Shown here: positions 53,923 to 63,168 of the stretch, one piece after another
How the letters are laid out: each line of letters begins with the position of its first letter
Position numbering within the stretch: position 1 is the stretch's first letter
Source: Salinarimonas chemoclinalis
GTDB lineage: Bacteria > Pseudomonadota > Alphaproteobacteria > Rhizobiales > Beijerinckiaceae
Reading direction: 5' to 3'
Assembly (NCBI RefSeq): GCF_041514305.1
Contig: NZ_JBGMWH010000001.1
Coordinates: 682,001 to 746,000, forward strand
Length of the DNA: 64,000 bases
The notes under the pieces: generated by a model
The model's input: the letters and a program-made list of their open reading frames with translations, nothing else
The model's database searches: none
What the model was told of the DNA's origin: nothing
Translations under genes and position numbers: made by a program

Positions 53923-54284
53923 GCGGGGGGCGCCATCGGAGGGAGCACGGGGCGGACCTCGACGCTGCCCGCTGATGCCGCGGGAGCGCGCGCCGCCCAG
54001 TCGATCGCGGCGTCGAGCGTCGGCACGTCGACGACGAGGTAGCCGCCGAGCTGCTCCTTCGTGTCCGCGTAGGGGCCGTCCTGGACCTCGCGGCGGCCGT
54101 CGCGCAGGCGCACCGTCGTCGCCGTGTGCGGCGGCTGCAGGCCGTCGCCCTTCACCACGACGCCGGCCTCGTTGATTGCGGCGATGTAGGCGCCCCACGC
54201 GCCCCAGTACGCGCTGGAGCGCTCCGGGTCGGTGCGGGCCGAGAGGAACTCTTCCTCCTCGCGAAAGACGAGCATGTACTGCAT
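53919..54284 (-). CDS. YCII-related (DGPF) protein, ECF42 partner
   Basis: A 121-residue YCII-fold protein: MQYMLVFREEEEFLSARTD, with the DGPYADTKEQLGGYLVVDV block, which is the DGPF-type signature. These proteins are thought to be small enzymes or ligand binders and are the usual partners and targets of ECF42 sigma factors. It is the first gene of the pair, and its stop overlaps the sigma ATG. The ATG at 54284 is preceded by AGGAGAC. Confidence 0.88.
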   Translation of the reverse strand: MQYMLVFREEEEFLSARTDPERSSAYWGAWGAYIAAINEAGVVVKGDGLQPPHTATTVRLRDGRREVQDGPYADTKEQLGGYLVVDVPTLDAAIDWAARAPAASAGSVEVRPVLPPMAPPA

Positions 54285-54320
54285 GGGTCCGGTCTCCTGT
54301 CGAAGCTTCTCACGGCGCGC

Positions 54321-54368
54321 GGCGGCGCGCCAGGGCCGGCGCACGGCGGCGCGCCAGGGCCGGCGCAC
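54321..54368. repeat. 24-base tandem duplication
   Basis: Two identical 24-base units (54321-54344 and 54345-54368) containing GGCGCGCCAGGGCCGGCGCA lie in the 245-base gap between the YCII gene and the fasciclin gene. The repeat is on the upstream side of the ECF42/YCII pair and could affect its promoter spacing. Nothing else recognised. Confidence 0.8.
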
Positions 54369-54529
54369 CGCGGTGCGCTCGACCGGATGAGCCGCGGGCT
54401 CGTGAGCGATCGACATGGGCCGCATAGAAATATTCCGAGAGCCTCGCGGCGGGCGTGAAACCTCGGCCGTCGACGCTCCGTAGCTGGCCTCGATCCCGAT
54501 GCGGATCGCCACGTCACAGGGAGCCAGCC

Positions 54530-55111
54530 ATGAAGACCACGCTTCGACGCCTCGCCCGCCACCTCGTTCTCGGCGCCGCGGTCTGCGTACCCCTCGCGCT
54601 CGGCGCCGGGCTCGCCTCCGCCCAGGCGGTCAAGACCGTCGGCGGCGCGCCGATGCTGCCCTCGCGCACCATCGTCGAGAACGCCGTGAACTCCGCCGAC
54701 CACACGACTCTCGTCGCCGCCGTCCAGGCCGCGGGGCTCGTCGACACGCTCTCGGGACCCGGCCCGTTCACGGTCTTCGCGCCGACGAACCGCGCCTTCT
54801 CCCGACTGCCGGCGGGTACGGTCGACACGCTCCTCGAGCCGGCGAACAGGGGCCAGCTCACGGACGTGCTGACCTTCCACGTCGTGCCGGGCACCTATAC
54901 GGCGTCCGAGCTCCTGGCGCTCGCCCAGCGCGAGGGCGGGCAGGCGGAGCTGCGCACGGTCGAGGGCGGGACGCTCGCCGTGCTGCTCGACCGCAACGGC
55001 AACGGCCCCTACATCGCCGACAACCAGGGCAACACCGCGCGCGTGCCGATCTCGGACGTGATGCAGTCGAACGGCGTCATCCACGTCATCGACAAGGTCC
55101 TGCTGCCGTGA
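54530..55111 (+). CDS. Secreted fasciclin-domain protein
   Basis: A 193-residue protein with a signal peptide (HLVLGAAVCVPLALGAGLAS, then AQA) and one FAS1 domain. The H1 motif is PFTVFAPTNRAFSRLPAGTV, the YH-type motif reads LTFHVVPGTYTASEL, and it ends NGVIHVIDKVLLP. FAS1 proteins mediate adhesion or periplasmic interactions. GGGAGCC lies ahead of the ATG at 54530. It is divergent from the ECF42/YCII unit and may be a target. Confidence 0.9.
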   Translation: MKTTLRRLARHLVLGAAVCVPLALGAGLASAQAVKTVGGAPMLPSRTIVENAVNSADHTTLVAAVQAAGLVDTLSGPGPFTVFAPTNRAFSRLPAGTVDTLLEPANRGQLTDVLTFHVVPGTYTASELLALAQREGGQAELRTVEGGTLAVLLDRNGNGPYIADNQGNTARVPISDVMQSNGVIHVIDKVLLP

Positions 55112-55154
55112 GGCCGGCGGCGCCGGGCGGGGCCTCGGGCCGCGCCCGGCGCGC

Positions 55155-55511
55155 TCAGAAATGCTCGCGCCGGATCACGGACACGTCCGACACCGTGACG
55201 ACGCCGATCTGGCGCGAGAGGAGCTTGTAGACGGGCTCGAGCACGTCCGGCACGCGGCTCTCGTCGAGGACGCAGATGACGAGCACCATCTGGCCGGCGT
55301 CGGAGACGAGCCCGGCGCGGCGCCAGGAGCCCTCGCGGCCGCGCCCGGCGAGCGCCGGGACCACGGTGTAGCCGGTCACCGCCAGGCGATCGAGCAGGTC
55401 GAGCAGGCGGTTCATGATCGGCGCCTCGACGATGATGTCCAGGCGCTTCTTGGCGTGGGTCTCGAGCCGCGGCCTGGGGGCTGCGGGCGCGGGCGTCTCG
55501 TCGTTGGTCAT
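55155..55511 (-). CDS. sbtB: PII-like regulatory protein SbtB
   Basis: A 118-residue PII-like protein: KKRLDIIVEAPIMNRLLDLL, the flexible T-loop region VVPALAGRGREGSWRR and the final VGVVTVSDVSVI-type strand. It directly follows and overlaps (ATGA) an SbtA-type bicarbonate permease gene, the defining arrangement for SbtB. In cyanobacteria SbtB binds cAMP and adenine nucleotides and gates SbtA. A proline-rich leader of about 15 residues is extra. Confidence 0.85.
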   Translation of the reverse strand: MTNDETPAPAAPRPRLETHAKKRLDIIVEAPIMNRLLDLLDRLAVTGYTVVPALAGRGREGSWRRAGLVSDAGQMVLVICVLDESRVPDVLEPVYKLLSRQIGVVTVSDVSVIRREHF

Positions 55512-56497
55512 GACAGCGCCTCCGCGAGCGCGATGTAGAGCGGGATGCCGAGCGTCAGGTTGAAGGGAAAGGTCACGCCGAGCGAGAGCGTGAGGTAGAT
55601 CGCCGGGCGTGCCTCGGGGAGCGCGAGGCGCATCGCGGCGGGAACGGCGATGTAGGACGCCGACGCCGAGAGCGTGATCAGCAGCGCCGTCCCGCCGGCG
55701 GAGAGCCCGAGCGGCAGGGAGACGAGCGCGGCCAGCGTCGCGCCGACGAGGGGCATGTAGAGCCCGAAGGCGAGCACCGGCCCCTTCAGCTCGCGCCAGC
55801 CCGAGCGCAGGCCGCGCCCGGCGACGAGGCCCATGTCGAGCAGGAACAGGCACAGGACGCCCTGGAAGGGCGCGACCAGGAAGGGCGAGACGACCTCGAG
55901 ACCGCGATCCCCCGTGGCCCAGCCGATCGCGAAGGCGCCGGCCAGCAGAACGATCGAGCCGTTGAGCAGGATCTCGCGGATCAGCGCGCCCTGCGGCTCG
56001 GCGTCCTCCGAGTCGGCGCCGCGCCCGGCCCCCTTGCGCACGCGCTGGGCGAGCCACAGGGCGGTGAGGATGGCGGGAGCCTCCATCACGGCGGCGACGG
56101 CGACGAGATAGCCCTCCGCCACGAGACCGGAGAGGCGCACCGATTCCGAGGCGGCGACGAAGGTGACGATGGAGATCGAGCCGTAGTGCGCCGCCACCGC
56201 CGCGGCGTCGAGCGCCGGCAGCTTCGTGGTGCGCCGCAGGATCTGGAAGGCGATCCAGGGAATGGAGAAGCTGAGCAGCGCACCGGCGATCACGGCGCCG
56301 ACGAGCCGCGCATCGACGCCGTGCCCGGCGACGCTCGCCCCGCCCTTGAAGCCGATCGCCATCATCAGGTAGAGCGCGAGCGCCTTGGCCACCGCCTCCG
56401 GCACCGCGAGATCCGAGCGCGCGAGCGCCGCCGCGAGCCCGAGCGCGAAGAACAGGACGATGGGCGAGGTGAGATTGGCGAGGACGAGATCCAGCAC
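55508..56497 (-). CDS. sbtA: Sodium-dependent bicarbonate permease SbtA family
   Basis: A 329-residue membrane protein with about ten helices. It has LTSPIVLFFALGLAAALARSD, then MMAIGFKGGASVAGHGVD, HYGSISIVTFVAASE and the late ITLSASASYIAVPAAMRLAL, characteristic of SbtA (DUF897). It imports bicarbonate with sodium. A GTG at 56497 is chosen (VLDLVLANLTSP); no strong ribosome site is seen. It is divergent from ppc, which consumes bicarbonate. Confidence 0.85.
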   Translation of the reverse strand: MLDLVLANLTSPIVLFFALGLAAALARSDLAVPEAVAKALALYLMMAIGFKGGASVAGHGVDARLVGAVIAGALLSFSIPWIAFQILRRTTKLPALDAAAVAAHYGSISIVTFVAASESVRLSGLVAEGYLVAVAAVMEAPAILTALWLAQRVRKGAGRGADSEDAEPQGALIREILLNGSIVLLAGAFAIGWATGDRGLEVVSPFLVAPFQGVLCLFLLDMGLVAGRGLRSGWRELKGPVLAFGLYMPLVGATLAALVSLPLGLSAGGTALLITLSASASYIAVPAAMRLALPEARPAIYLTLSLGVTFPFNLTLGIPLYIALAEALS

Positions 56498-56683
56498 GCG
56501 CGTGACACCCGGGGGCTCGAGGCGGGAGCCCGGTCGTAGCGGAGGACGGCGCGCCTGAGAAGGGCGCCTCGGGGTGGCGGCGGGCCGAACCGCCACGGCG
56601 CGAAGGAAGATGCCCCACCCCCCGCTTGAATGCAGCGCAAAAATCGTCACCCTGTCCTCGTGGAAACCGCGGGGAGAAGCCTC

Positions 56684-59464
56684 ATGGCTGTCGGGCACGG
56701 CGTCGCGATCGGTGCGGCCGAGCGGGCGGAGGAGAAGGACAAGCCGCTGTGGGAGGACATCCGCCTTCTCGGCCGCATCCTCGGCGACACGGTGCGCGCG
56801 CAGGAGGGCGAGGCGACCTTCGACCTCGTCGAGCGCATCCGCCAGACGAGCCTGCGCTTCCACCGCGACGAGGACGTCGCCGCCCGCGGCGAGCTGCAGA
56901 CCATCCTCGACGCGCTCTCGCGCGACTCGAGCCTGCAGATCATCCGCGCCTTCTCGTACTTCTCCCATCTCGCCAACCTGGCCGAGGACCAGCACCGCCA
57001 GCGGCGCTCGCGGGCGCACGCGAAAGCGCGCTCCGAGCCGCGCGAGGGGACGCTCGCGCGCACCATCGCCCTGTGCAAGGCGGCCGGCATCGCCCGGGGC
57101 GACCTCGAGGCCTTCTTCCAGGGCGCGGAAATCTCGCCGGTGCTCACCGCACATCCCACCGAGGTGCGCCGCAAGTCGACGATCGACCGCGAGATGGAGG
57201 TCGCGCGCCTGCTCAAGGCCCGCGACACGGGCCTGCTCACCCCCGAGGAACTCGCCGAGAACGAGGAGGCGATGCGTCGCAACGTGCTCGCGCTGTGGCA
57301 GACCTCCATCCTGCGCGGCGTGCGCCTGCGGGTCGTCGACGAGGTGATCAACGCGCTCTCCTACTACGACGACACGTTCCTGCCCGCCCTGCCGCGCCTC
57401 TACGCGGCGCTGGAGGACGCGCTCGGCGCGGAGGGGCTCGGCGGGGCGGAGCTGCCGCCCTTCCTGCGGATGGGCTCCTGGATCGGCGGCGACCGCGACG
57501 GCAATCCCTTCGTCACCGCCGACGTGCTGCGCGAGGCGTTGCACCTGCACAGCCGCAAGGCGCTCGCGCATCATCTCGCCGAGATCGAGGCGCTCTCGGC
57601 CGAGCTGCCGCTCGACGAGCGGCTGGTGGGCGTCTCCGACGAGGTGCGCGCGCTCGCCGACGCCTCTCCCGAGCGCTCCGTCTTCCGCCGGGCCGAGCCC
57701 TACCGCCGCGCGCTCGCGCACGTCCATGCGCGTCTGTGCGCCACCGCGGCCGCGCTCGGCCACGCCGACCTGTGCCGCGAGGCCTCCGCCGAGGGAATCG
57801 AGGCGTACGCGACGGTCGATGCGCTGGCGCAGGACCTCGACGCCATCCAGCGATCCCTCGTCGCCAACGGCTCGGGGGCGCTGGCGCGGGGCCGACTGCG
57901 GCTGCTGCGCCGGGCGGTGTCGGTGTTCGGCTTCCACCTCGCCACGATCGACCTGCGCCAGAACTCCGATGTCCACGAGCGCACGATCGCCGAGCTGCTC
58001 GCGGTGGCGACGCCGGGCGTCGACTACCTCGCGCTGCCGGAGGAAGCCCGCATCGCGCGGCTCGTCGAGGAGCTGCGGACGCCGCGCCCGCTGTTCTCGC
58101 CCCACGTCGCCTATTCGGACGAGACCGCCGGCGAGCTCGCCATCGTGCGCGAGGCGGCGGCCGCGCGCCGTCGCTACGGGCCTGCGGCGCTGCGCCACTA
58201 CGTGATCTCCAAGGCCGACTCGGTCTCGGACGTGCTCGAGGTCGCTGTCCTCCTCAAGGAGGCCGGGCTCCTGCGCCCGCTCGAGGGCACGCTCGACGTC
58301 GACATCGTGCCGCTGTTCGAGACGATCGGCGACCTCCAGGCCTCGGCGCGGATCATGGCGGAGCTGTTCTCCGTCTTCGAGTACCGCGCGCTGCTGGAGA
58401 CGCGCGGCAAGACCCAGGAGGTCATGCTCGGCTACTCGGACTCGAACAAGGACGGCGGCTTCCTCACCTCGAACTGGGAGCTCTACAAGGCCGAGATCGC
58501 GCTCGTGCGCGTCTTCCGCGAGACCGGCGTGCGGCTGCGGCTCTTCCACGGGCGCGGCGGGACGGTGGGCCGCGGCGGCGGGCCCTCCTACCAGGCGATC
58601 CTCGCCCAGCCCGGCGGCGCCGTGCAGGGCTCGATCCGCATCACCGAGCAGGGCGAGGTGATCGCGGCGAAATACGCCACCCCCGAGCTCGGCAGGCGCA
58701 ACCTCGAGATCATCGCCGCCGCCACGATGGAGGCGAGCCTGCTGCACGGCGACGATCCGGCGCCGCGCGACGCCTATCTCAAGGTGATGGAGGACCTCTC
58801 CGCCCGCGCCTTCCAGGCCTACCGCGCGCTCGTCTACGAGACGCCCGGATTCGAGGACTATTTCTGGGAATCGACCGTCATCGGCGAGATCGCCAACCTC
58901 AACATCGGCTCGCGCCCCGCCTCGCGGAAGAAGTCGCGCTCGATCGAGGACCTGCGTGCCATCCCCTGGGTGTTCGGCTGGTCGCAGTCGCGGCTGATGC
59001 TGCCGGGCTGGTACGGCTTCGGCACGGCGGTGGAGGGCTTCCTCGCCGAGGATCCCGGCCGCATCGAGATGCTGCGGGAGATGCACCGCGACTGGCCGTT
59101 CTTCCAGGCGCTGCTCTCGAACATGGACATGGTGCTGGCGAAGTCGAACATCGCCATCGCCTCGCGCTACGCGGGCCTCGTCTCCGACCGGGCGCTGGCC
59201 GAGCGCATCTTCCCGCGCCTGCGGGAGGAATGGACCCGCTCGATCGAGACGCTGCTTTCGATCTCCGGACAGGCGACGCTGCTCGAGACGAATCCGCTGC
59301 TCGCCCGCTCCATCCGCAACCGATTCCCCTATCTCGACCCGCTCAACCACCTGCAGGTCGAGCTCCTGCGCCGCCACCGCGCCGGCGACGCCGACGCGCG
59401 GGTGACGCAGGGCATCCACATGACGATCAACGGCGTCGCCGCCGGCTTGCGCAATTCCGGCTGA
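56684..59464 (+). CDS. ppc: Phosphoenolpyruvate carboxylase
   Basis: A 926-residue PEPC. Catalytic His157 is in LTAHPTEVRRKST, followed by SWIGGDRDGNPFV, the QEVMLGYSDSNKDGG block, FHGRGGTVGRGGGP and the C-terminal INGVAAGLRNSG. It fixes bicarbonate onto PEP to make oxaloacetate. GGGGAGAAG directly before the ATG at 56684 favours this start; an ATG at 56630 has no ribosome site. The 186-base gap to divergent sbtA likely holds both promoters. In methylotrophs and phototrophs PEPC is a major anaplerotic or assimilatory step. Confidence 0.96.
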   Translation: MAVGHGVAIGAAERAEEKDKPLWEDIRLLGRILGDTVRAQEGEATFDLVERIRQTSLRFHRDEDVAARGELQTILDALSRDSSLQIIRAFSYFSHLANLAEDQHRQRRSRAHAKARSEPREGTLARTIALCKAAGIARGDLEAFFQGAEISPVLTAHPTEVRRKSTIDREMEVARLLKARDTGLLTPEELAENEEAMRRNVLALWQTSILRGVRLRVVDEVINALSYYDDTFLPALPRLYAALEDALGAEGLGGAELPPFLRMGSWIGGDRDGNPFVTADVLREALHLHSRKALAHHLAEIEALSAELPLDERLVGVSDEVRALADASPERSVFRRAEPYRRALAHVHARLCATAAALGHADLCREASAEGIEAYATVDALAQDLDAIQRSLVANGSGALARGRLRLLRRAVSVFGFHLATIDLRQNSDVHERTIAELLAVATPGVDYLALPEEARIARLVEELRTPRPLFSPHVAYSDETAGELAIVREAAAARRRYGPAALRHYVISKADSVSDVLEVAVLLKEAGLLRPLEGTLDVDIVPLFETIGDLQASARIMAELFSVFEYRALLETRGKTQEVMLGYSDSNKDGGFLTSNWELYKAEIALVRVFRETGVRLRLFHGRGGTVGRGGGPSYQAILAQPGGAVQGSIRITEQGEVIAAKYATPELGRRNLEIIAAATMEASLLHGDDPAPRDAYLKVMEDLSARAFQAYRALVYETPGFEDYFWESTVIGEIANLNIGSRPASRKKSRSIEDLRAIPWVFGWSQSRLMLPGWYGFGTAVEGFLAEDPGRIEMLREMHRDWPFFQALLSNMDMVLAKSNIAIASRYAGLVSDRALAERIFPRLREEWTRSIETLLSISGQATLLETNPLLARSIRNRFPYLDPLNHLQVELLRRHRAGDADARVTQGIHMTINGVAAGLRNSG

Positions 59465-59517
59465 TCGCGTCTCCTCCGGATGCCGCCGCACGGGCGGCGG
59501 CGGAGGGGAGACGCACG

Positions 59518-59919
59518 GTGCACGACGAGAGGTACGAGAAGGGGCTTTCCAACCGAAAGGCGGTACTCGGCGAGGCGCACGTCGAGCGCTCCCTCGCAGG
59601 CGCCGGAGCCTTCGCGGGTCCGTGGCAGGAGTTCGTCACGCGCACCGCCTGGCACGACGTGTGGAACGACGAGACGCTGCCCTGGAAGACGCGCTCCATG
59701 ATCGTTCTCACGATCACCACCGCGCTCCACCGCGAGGAGGAGTTCAAGCTCCACCTGCGGCCGGCGCTGAAGAACGGGGTCAGCATCGCCGAGCTGCGGG
59801 CGCTCCTGATCCAGTGCGCGGTCTATGCCGGCGTGCCGGCGTCGAACGCCGCCTTCCGCTGGGTCCGCGAGGTCCTCGGCGACGAGGCCGACGACCTCGC
59901 GGCGCCGGGAGACGGTTGA
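59518..59919 (+). CDS. Carboxymuconolactone decarboxylase family protein
   Basis: A 133-residue CMD-family protein: RYEKGLSNRKAVLGEAHVER, TRSMIVLTITTALHREEEFK, LHLRPALKNGVSIAELRALL, then QCAVYAGVPASNAAF. It resembles PcaC (4-carboxymuconolactone decarboxylase) but has no other aromatic-pathway genes nearby and lacks the CxxC of AhpD, so it may be a relative with another substrate. A GTG at 59518 with GGAGGGGAG ahead is the best start. It lies 50 bases after ppc and before a TRAP operon. Confidence 0.8.
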   Translation: MHDERYEKGLSNRKAVLGEAHVERSLAGAGAFAGPWQEFVTRTAWHDVWNDETLPWKTRSMIVLTITTALHREEEFKLHLRPALKNGVSIAELRALLIQCAVYAGVPASNAAFRWVREVLGDEADDLAAPGDG

Positions 59920-60034
59920 CGACGCAACTAATATCATGCTGACTTGAAGGCGAGGTCGTATGCGCACGAATGATCGTCGTCGCGCGCGCCGCGAAGCCCG
60001 GGAAACGGGCCGACAAGAGGGAGAGACCGAGATC

Positions 60035-61096
60035 ATGCCCAGGACTGCCGATTCCCGTCTCGCGCTCGCCGCCGTCGCGGCCGCGCTCGCGTTCTCGACC
60101 GCGCCGACGAGCCCGGCCGCCGCGCAGGAGGTGACGCTGCGCGTCCACCACTTCCTGCCCGCCGCCTCGCAGGCGCACCAGAACTGGCTCGTGCCCTGGG
60201 CCGAGGCGGTCCAGGCCGATTCGGAGGGCCGCATCGCCGTCGAGATCTTCCCGGCGATGCAGCTCGGCGGGCGCCCGCCGCAGCTCTACGACCAGGCCCG
60301 CGACGGCATCGTCGACGTGGTCTGGACGCTCGCGGGCAACACGCCCGGCCGCTTCCCCTCGCTCGAGGCGATGGAGCTGCCCTTCGTCCCGCACGCCACC
60401 GGCGCGGTGACGAGCGCCGCCGCGCACGAGTTCTACGAGGCGAACGCCACGGCCGAGCTCGACGACGTCCACGTGCTCGCGGTCTTCGGCCACGGCCACG
60501 GCAATTTCTACACCCGTGAGAAGACGATCGTGCGTCCCGAGGACGTCGAGGGCATGACGATCCGCGTGCCCAACCGCGTGATCAACCAGACGCTCGCCAA
60601 TCTCGGCGCCAACCCGCAGGGCATCCCGGCGCCGGGCGTGCCCGAGGCGCTCTCGCGCGGCGTCGTCCAGGGCGTGGTCTTCCCCTACGAGGTGGTGCCC
60701 GCGCTCAAGGTGAACGAGCTCACCGACAAGGTCGGCGCCTTCACCGGCGACCGCTCGCTCTACACGGCGATCTTCCTGTTCGTCATGAACAAGGGTGTCT
60801 ACGAGGGCATGTCGGACGAGAACAAGGCGGTGATCGACGCCAATTCCGGTCTCGAGCTCGCCCGGCAGACCGGCGCCAAGTGGGACGAGTGGGACCTCGT
60901 CGGCAAGGCGGCGATCGAGGAGACCGGCAACGAGATCACGCTGATCGAGGGCGAGGCGCTGGAGGCCTGGAAGGCCGCCGGCGAGGCGGTGATCGAGGCC
61001 TGGATCGCGGAGCAGGACGCGGCGGGCCGCGACGGCGCCGCCCTCGTCCAGTCCGCGCGCGACCTCGTCTCCAAGCACGAAGCCGCGGCCAACTGA
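60035..61096 (+). CDS. dctP: TRAP transporter substrate-binding protein DctP
   Basis: A 353-residue periplasmic protein with a signal peptide (LALAAVAAALAFSTAPTSPA, cut after AAAQ). The DctP fold is shown by EVTLRVHHFLPAASQAHQNW, the conserved arginine in GMTIRVPNRVINQTLANLGA, which binds the ligand carboxylate, and GVVQGVVFPYEVV. It feeds the adjacent DctQM permease. The ligand is a carboxylate of unknown type. Confidence 0.93.
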   Translation: MPRTADSRLALAAVAAALAFSTAPTSPAAAQEVTLRVHHFLPAASQAHQNWLVPWAEAVQADSEGRIAVEIFPAMQLGGRPPQLYDQARDGIVDVVWTLAGNTPGRFPSLEAMELPFVPHATGAVTSAAAHEFYEANATAELDDVHVLAVFGHGHGNFYTREKTIVRPEDVEGMTIRVPNRVINQTLANLGANPQGIPAPGVPEALSRGVVQGVVFPYEVVPALKVNELTDKVGAFTGDRSLYTAIFLFVMNKGVYEGMSDENKAVIDANSGLELARQTGAKWDEWDLVGKAAIEETGNEITLIEGEALEAWKAAGEAVIEAWIAEQDAAGRDGAALVQSARDLVSKHEAAAN

Positions 61097-61106
61097 GGCG
61101 ACGTAC

Positions 61107-61700
61107 GTGACGACGACGGCGACACGACGGCCGACGGCGGCGCTCGCCGCCGTCGGCGCACTCCTGGAGCGCGTCTGCGGCGCCGTCGCGGTTCTCGGCG
61201 GCATCGCGCTGCTCGGCATGATCGTCGTCTCGGTCGTCTCGATCACCGGGCGCTCGATCCTGCCGGGGCTCGCGGGACTCGTCGGCCTCGAGTTCCGGGC
61301 CGCCTCCATCCCCGGCGACATCGAGCTCGTGCAGATCGGCACGGGCATCGCCGTGTTCTCGTTCCTGCCGTTCTGCCAGCTCCGGCGCGGCAACGTGCTC
61401 GTGGATTTCTTCACCTCGGGTGCGCGGCTCCGCGTGCGCGCGGCGCTCGACCTCGTCGGCAACCTGATCTTCACGGTGCTCGCCGGCGTGATCGCCTGGC
61501 GGCTCGTGCTCGGCCTCCAGGACAAGCTCGCCTACAACGACACGACCATGGTGCTGCGCCTGCCGGAGGCGTATCCCTTCGCCTTCGGCGTCGCCTGCGC
61601 CTGGCTGCTCGCGATCGTGTGCGCCTACACGGTCTGGCGCTCGGCGGAGGAGATCCGCTCGAACAGGCCGATCGGCCCCCACGACGTCGCCGAGCACTGA
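61107..61700 (+). CDS. dctQ: TRAP transporter small permease DctQ
   Basis: A 197-residue protein with four membrane helices, including VLGGIALLGMIVVSVVSITG and the conserved PFCQLRRGNVLVDFFT loop. GTG at 61107 is ten bases after the dctP stop. It is the small membrane subunit that joins DctM. Confidence 0.92.
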   Translation: MTTTATRRPTAALAAVGALLERVCGAVAVLGGIALLGMIVVSVVSITGRSILPGLAGLVGLEFRAASIPGDIELVQIGTGIAVFSFLPFCQLRRGNVLVDFFTSGARLRVRAALDLVGNLIFTVLAGVIAWRLVLGLQDKLAYNDTTMVLRLPEAYPFAFGVACAWLLAIVCAYTVWRSAEEIRSNRPIGPHDVAEH

Positions 61701-61716
61701 GAGAGGCGCCCCTTCC

Positions 61717-63045
61717 ATGTCCAACGTCGCGCTGGGCGTCCTCTCCTTCGGGATCCTGCTCGGGCTCCTCGTCGTGCGCATCCCGATCGGCGTGGCGATG
61801 GCGGCGGTGGGCGGCATCGGTTTCGTGTACCTGTCGGGGCTCAACCCCTTCCTCGCCTACCTGAAGCAGACGCCCTGGGAGGTCTTCGCCAACTACTCGC
61901 TCTCGGTGATCCCGCTCTTCCTGCTGATGGGGAACTTCGCGGCGCGCTCGGGGCTCTCGGCGAACCTGTACCGGGCGGCGAACGGTTTCCTCGGGCACTA
62001 CAAGGGCGGGCTCGCGATGTCGTCGGTGGGCGCCTGCGCCGCCTTCGGCACGATCTGCGGCTCCTCGCTCGCGACCGCGGCCACGATGGGCCGCGTGGCC
62101 CTGCCCGAGATGCGCAAGTACGGCTACTCGGGCGCGCTCGCCACGGGCTCGATCGCGGCGGGCGGCACGCTCGGCATCCTGATCCCGCCCTCCGTCGTGC
62201 TGGTGATCTACGCGATCCTCACCCAGCAGAACATCGCCAAGATGTTCCTCGCCGCCGCCGTGCCGGCGCTGCTGGCCGTGATCGGCTTCATGATCGCCGT
62301 GCGCGTCTACCTCGCGCTCTCGCCCGAGTCCGGCCCGCCGTCGCCGGCGATTCCCTGGCGCGAGCGCATCGCGCGGCTCGGGAGCGTGTGGCCCGTCGTC
62401 GTGATCTTCCTCGCGGTCTTCGTCGGCATGAACGGCGAGACCCTGTTCGGGCGCGCGCTGTTCACCCCCACCGAGGGGGCGGCGGTGGGCGCCTTCGGCA
62501 CCTGCCTCGCTGCGCTCACCTACGGGCAGCTGCGCCCGCGCGAGATCGTGGAGGTGCTCAAGGACACCGCGGTCCAGACGGCGATGATCTTCCTCATCCT
62601 GCTCGGCGCGGACTTCTACAACGCCTTCCTCGCCCGCACGCAGATGCCCATGGCGGCCGGCGAATGGATCTCCGCGCTCGGGTTGGCGCCGATCGTGGTG
62701 CTGATCGTCATCGTCGCGCTCTACCTCGCGCTCGGCGCGATGATGGATTCGCTGTCGATGATCCTGCTCACCATCCCGATCTTCTTCCCCATCGTGATGG
62801 CGCTCGATTTCGGGCTGACGCCGGAGGAGACCGCGATCTGGTTCGGGATCATCATCCTGATCGTGGTGGAGCTGGGGCTGATCACCCCGCCCGTCGGGCT
62901 CAACGTCTACATCATCAACGGCTTGGCCAAGGACGTCCCGATGTGGGAGACGTTCAAGGGCGCCTCCGTCTTCCTCGCCGCCGAGATCGTGCGCGTGTCG
63001 TTGCTGATCGCGTTTCCCGCGCTGACGCTGTGGCTCGTGACGTAG
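61717..63045 (+). CDS. dctM: TRAP transporter large permease DctM
   Basis: A 442-residue membrane protein with about twelve helices. FLLMGNFAARSGLSANLYRA, then GACAAFGTICGSSLATAATM, and SIAAGGTLGILIPPSVVLVI are the DctM signatures; LITPPVGLNVYIINGLAKDV closes the second half. It is the sodium-driven channel of the TRAP system. Starts 17 bases after dctQ. Confidence 0.95.
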   Translation: MSNVALGVLSFGILLGLLVVRIPIGVAMAAVGGIGFVYLSGLNPFLAYLKQTPWEVFANYSLSVIPLFLLMGNFAARSGLSANLYRAANGFLGHYKGGLAMSSVGACAAFGTICGSSLATAATMGRVALPEMRKYGYSGALATGSIAAGGTLGILIPPSVVLVIYAILTQQNIAKMFLAAAVPALLAVIGFMIAVRVYLALSPESGPPSPAIPWRERIARLGSVWPVVVIFLAVFVGMNGETLFGRALFTPTEGAAVGAFGTCLAALTYGQLRPREIVEVLKDTAVQTAMIFLILLGADFYNAFLARTQMPMAAGEWISALGLAPIVVLIVIVALYLALGAMMDSLSMILLTIPIFFPIVMALDFGLTPEETAIWFGIIILIVVELGLITPPVGLNVYIINGLAKDVPMWETFKGASVFLAAEIVRVSLLIAFPALTLWLVT

Positions 63046-63168
63046 GGGTGAATCGGCACCTGAACAGTCGATGCCGGCGTTCCGCTTCCCTGTAGGGCTG
63101 GTCGATTCACACATCTGCGGCACGTCGCGTCGAACGACGAGCCCCGGGAGGCAGGGCGCAGGTCTTCT

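Noticed and set aside
55508..59491. A 1327-residue minus-strand frame across ppc and sbtA
   Set aside because: Only the last 329 residues (SbtA) are real; the rest is antisense to phosphoenolpyruvate carboxylase.
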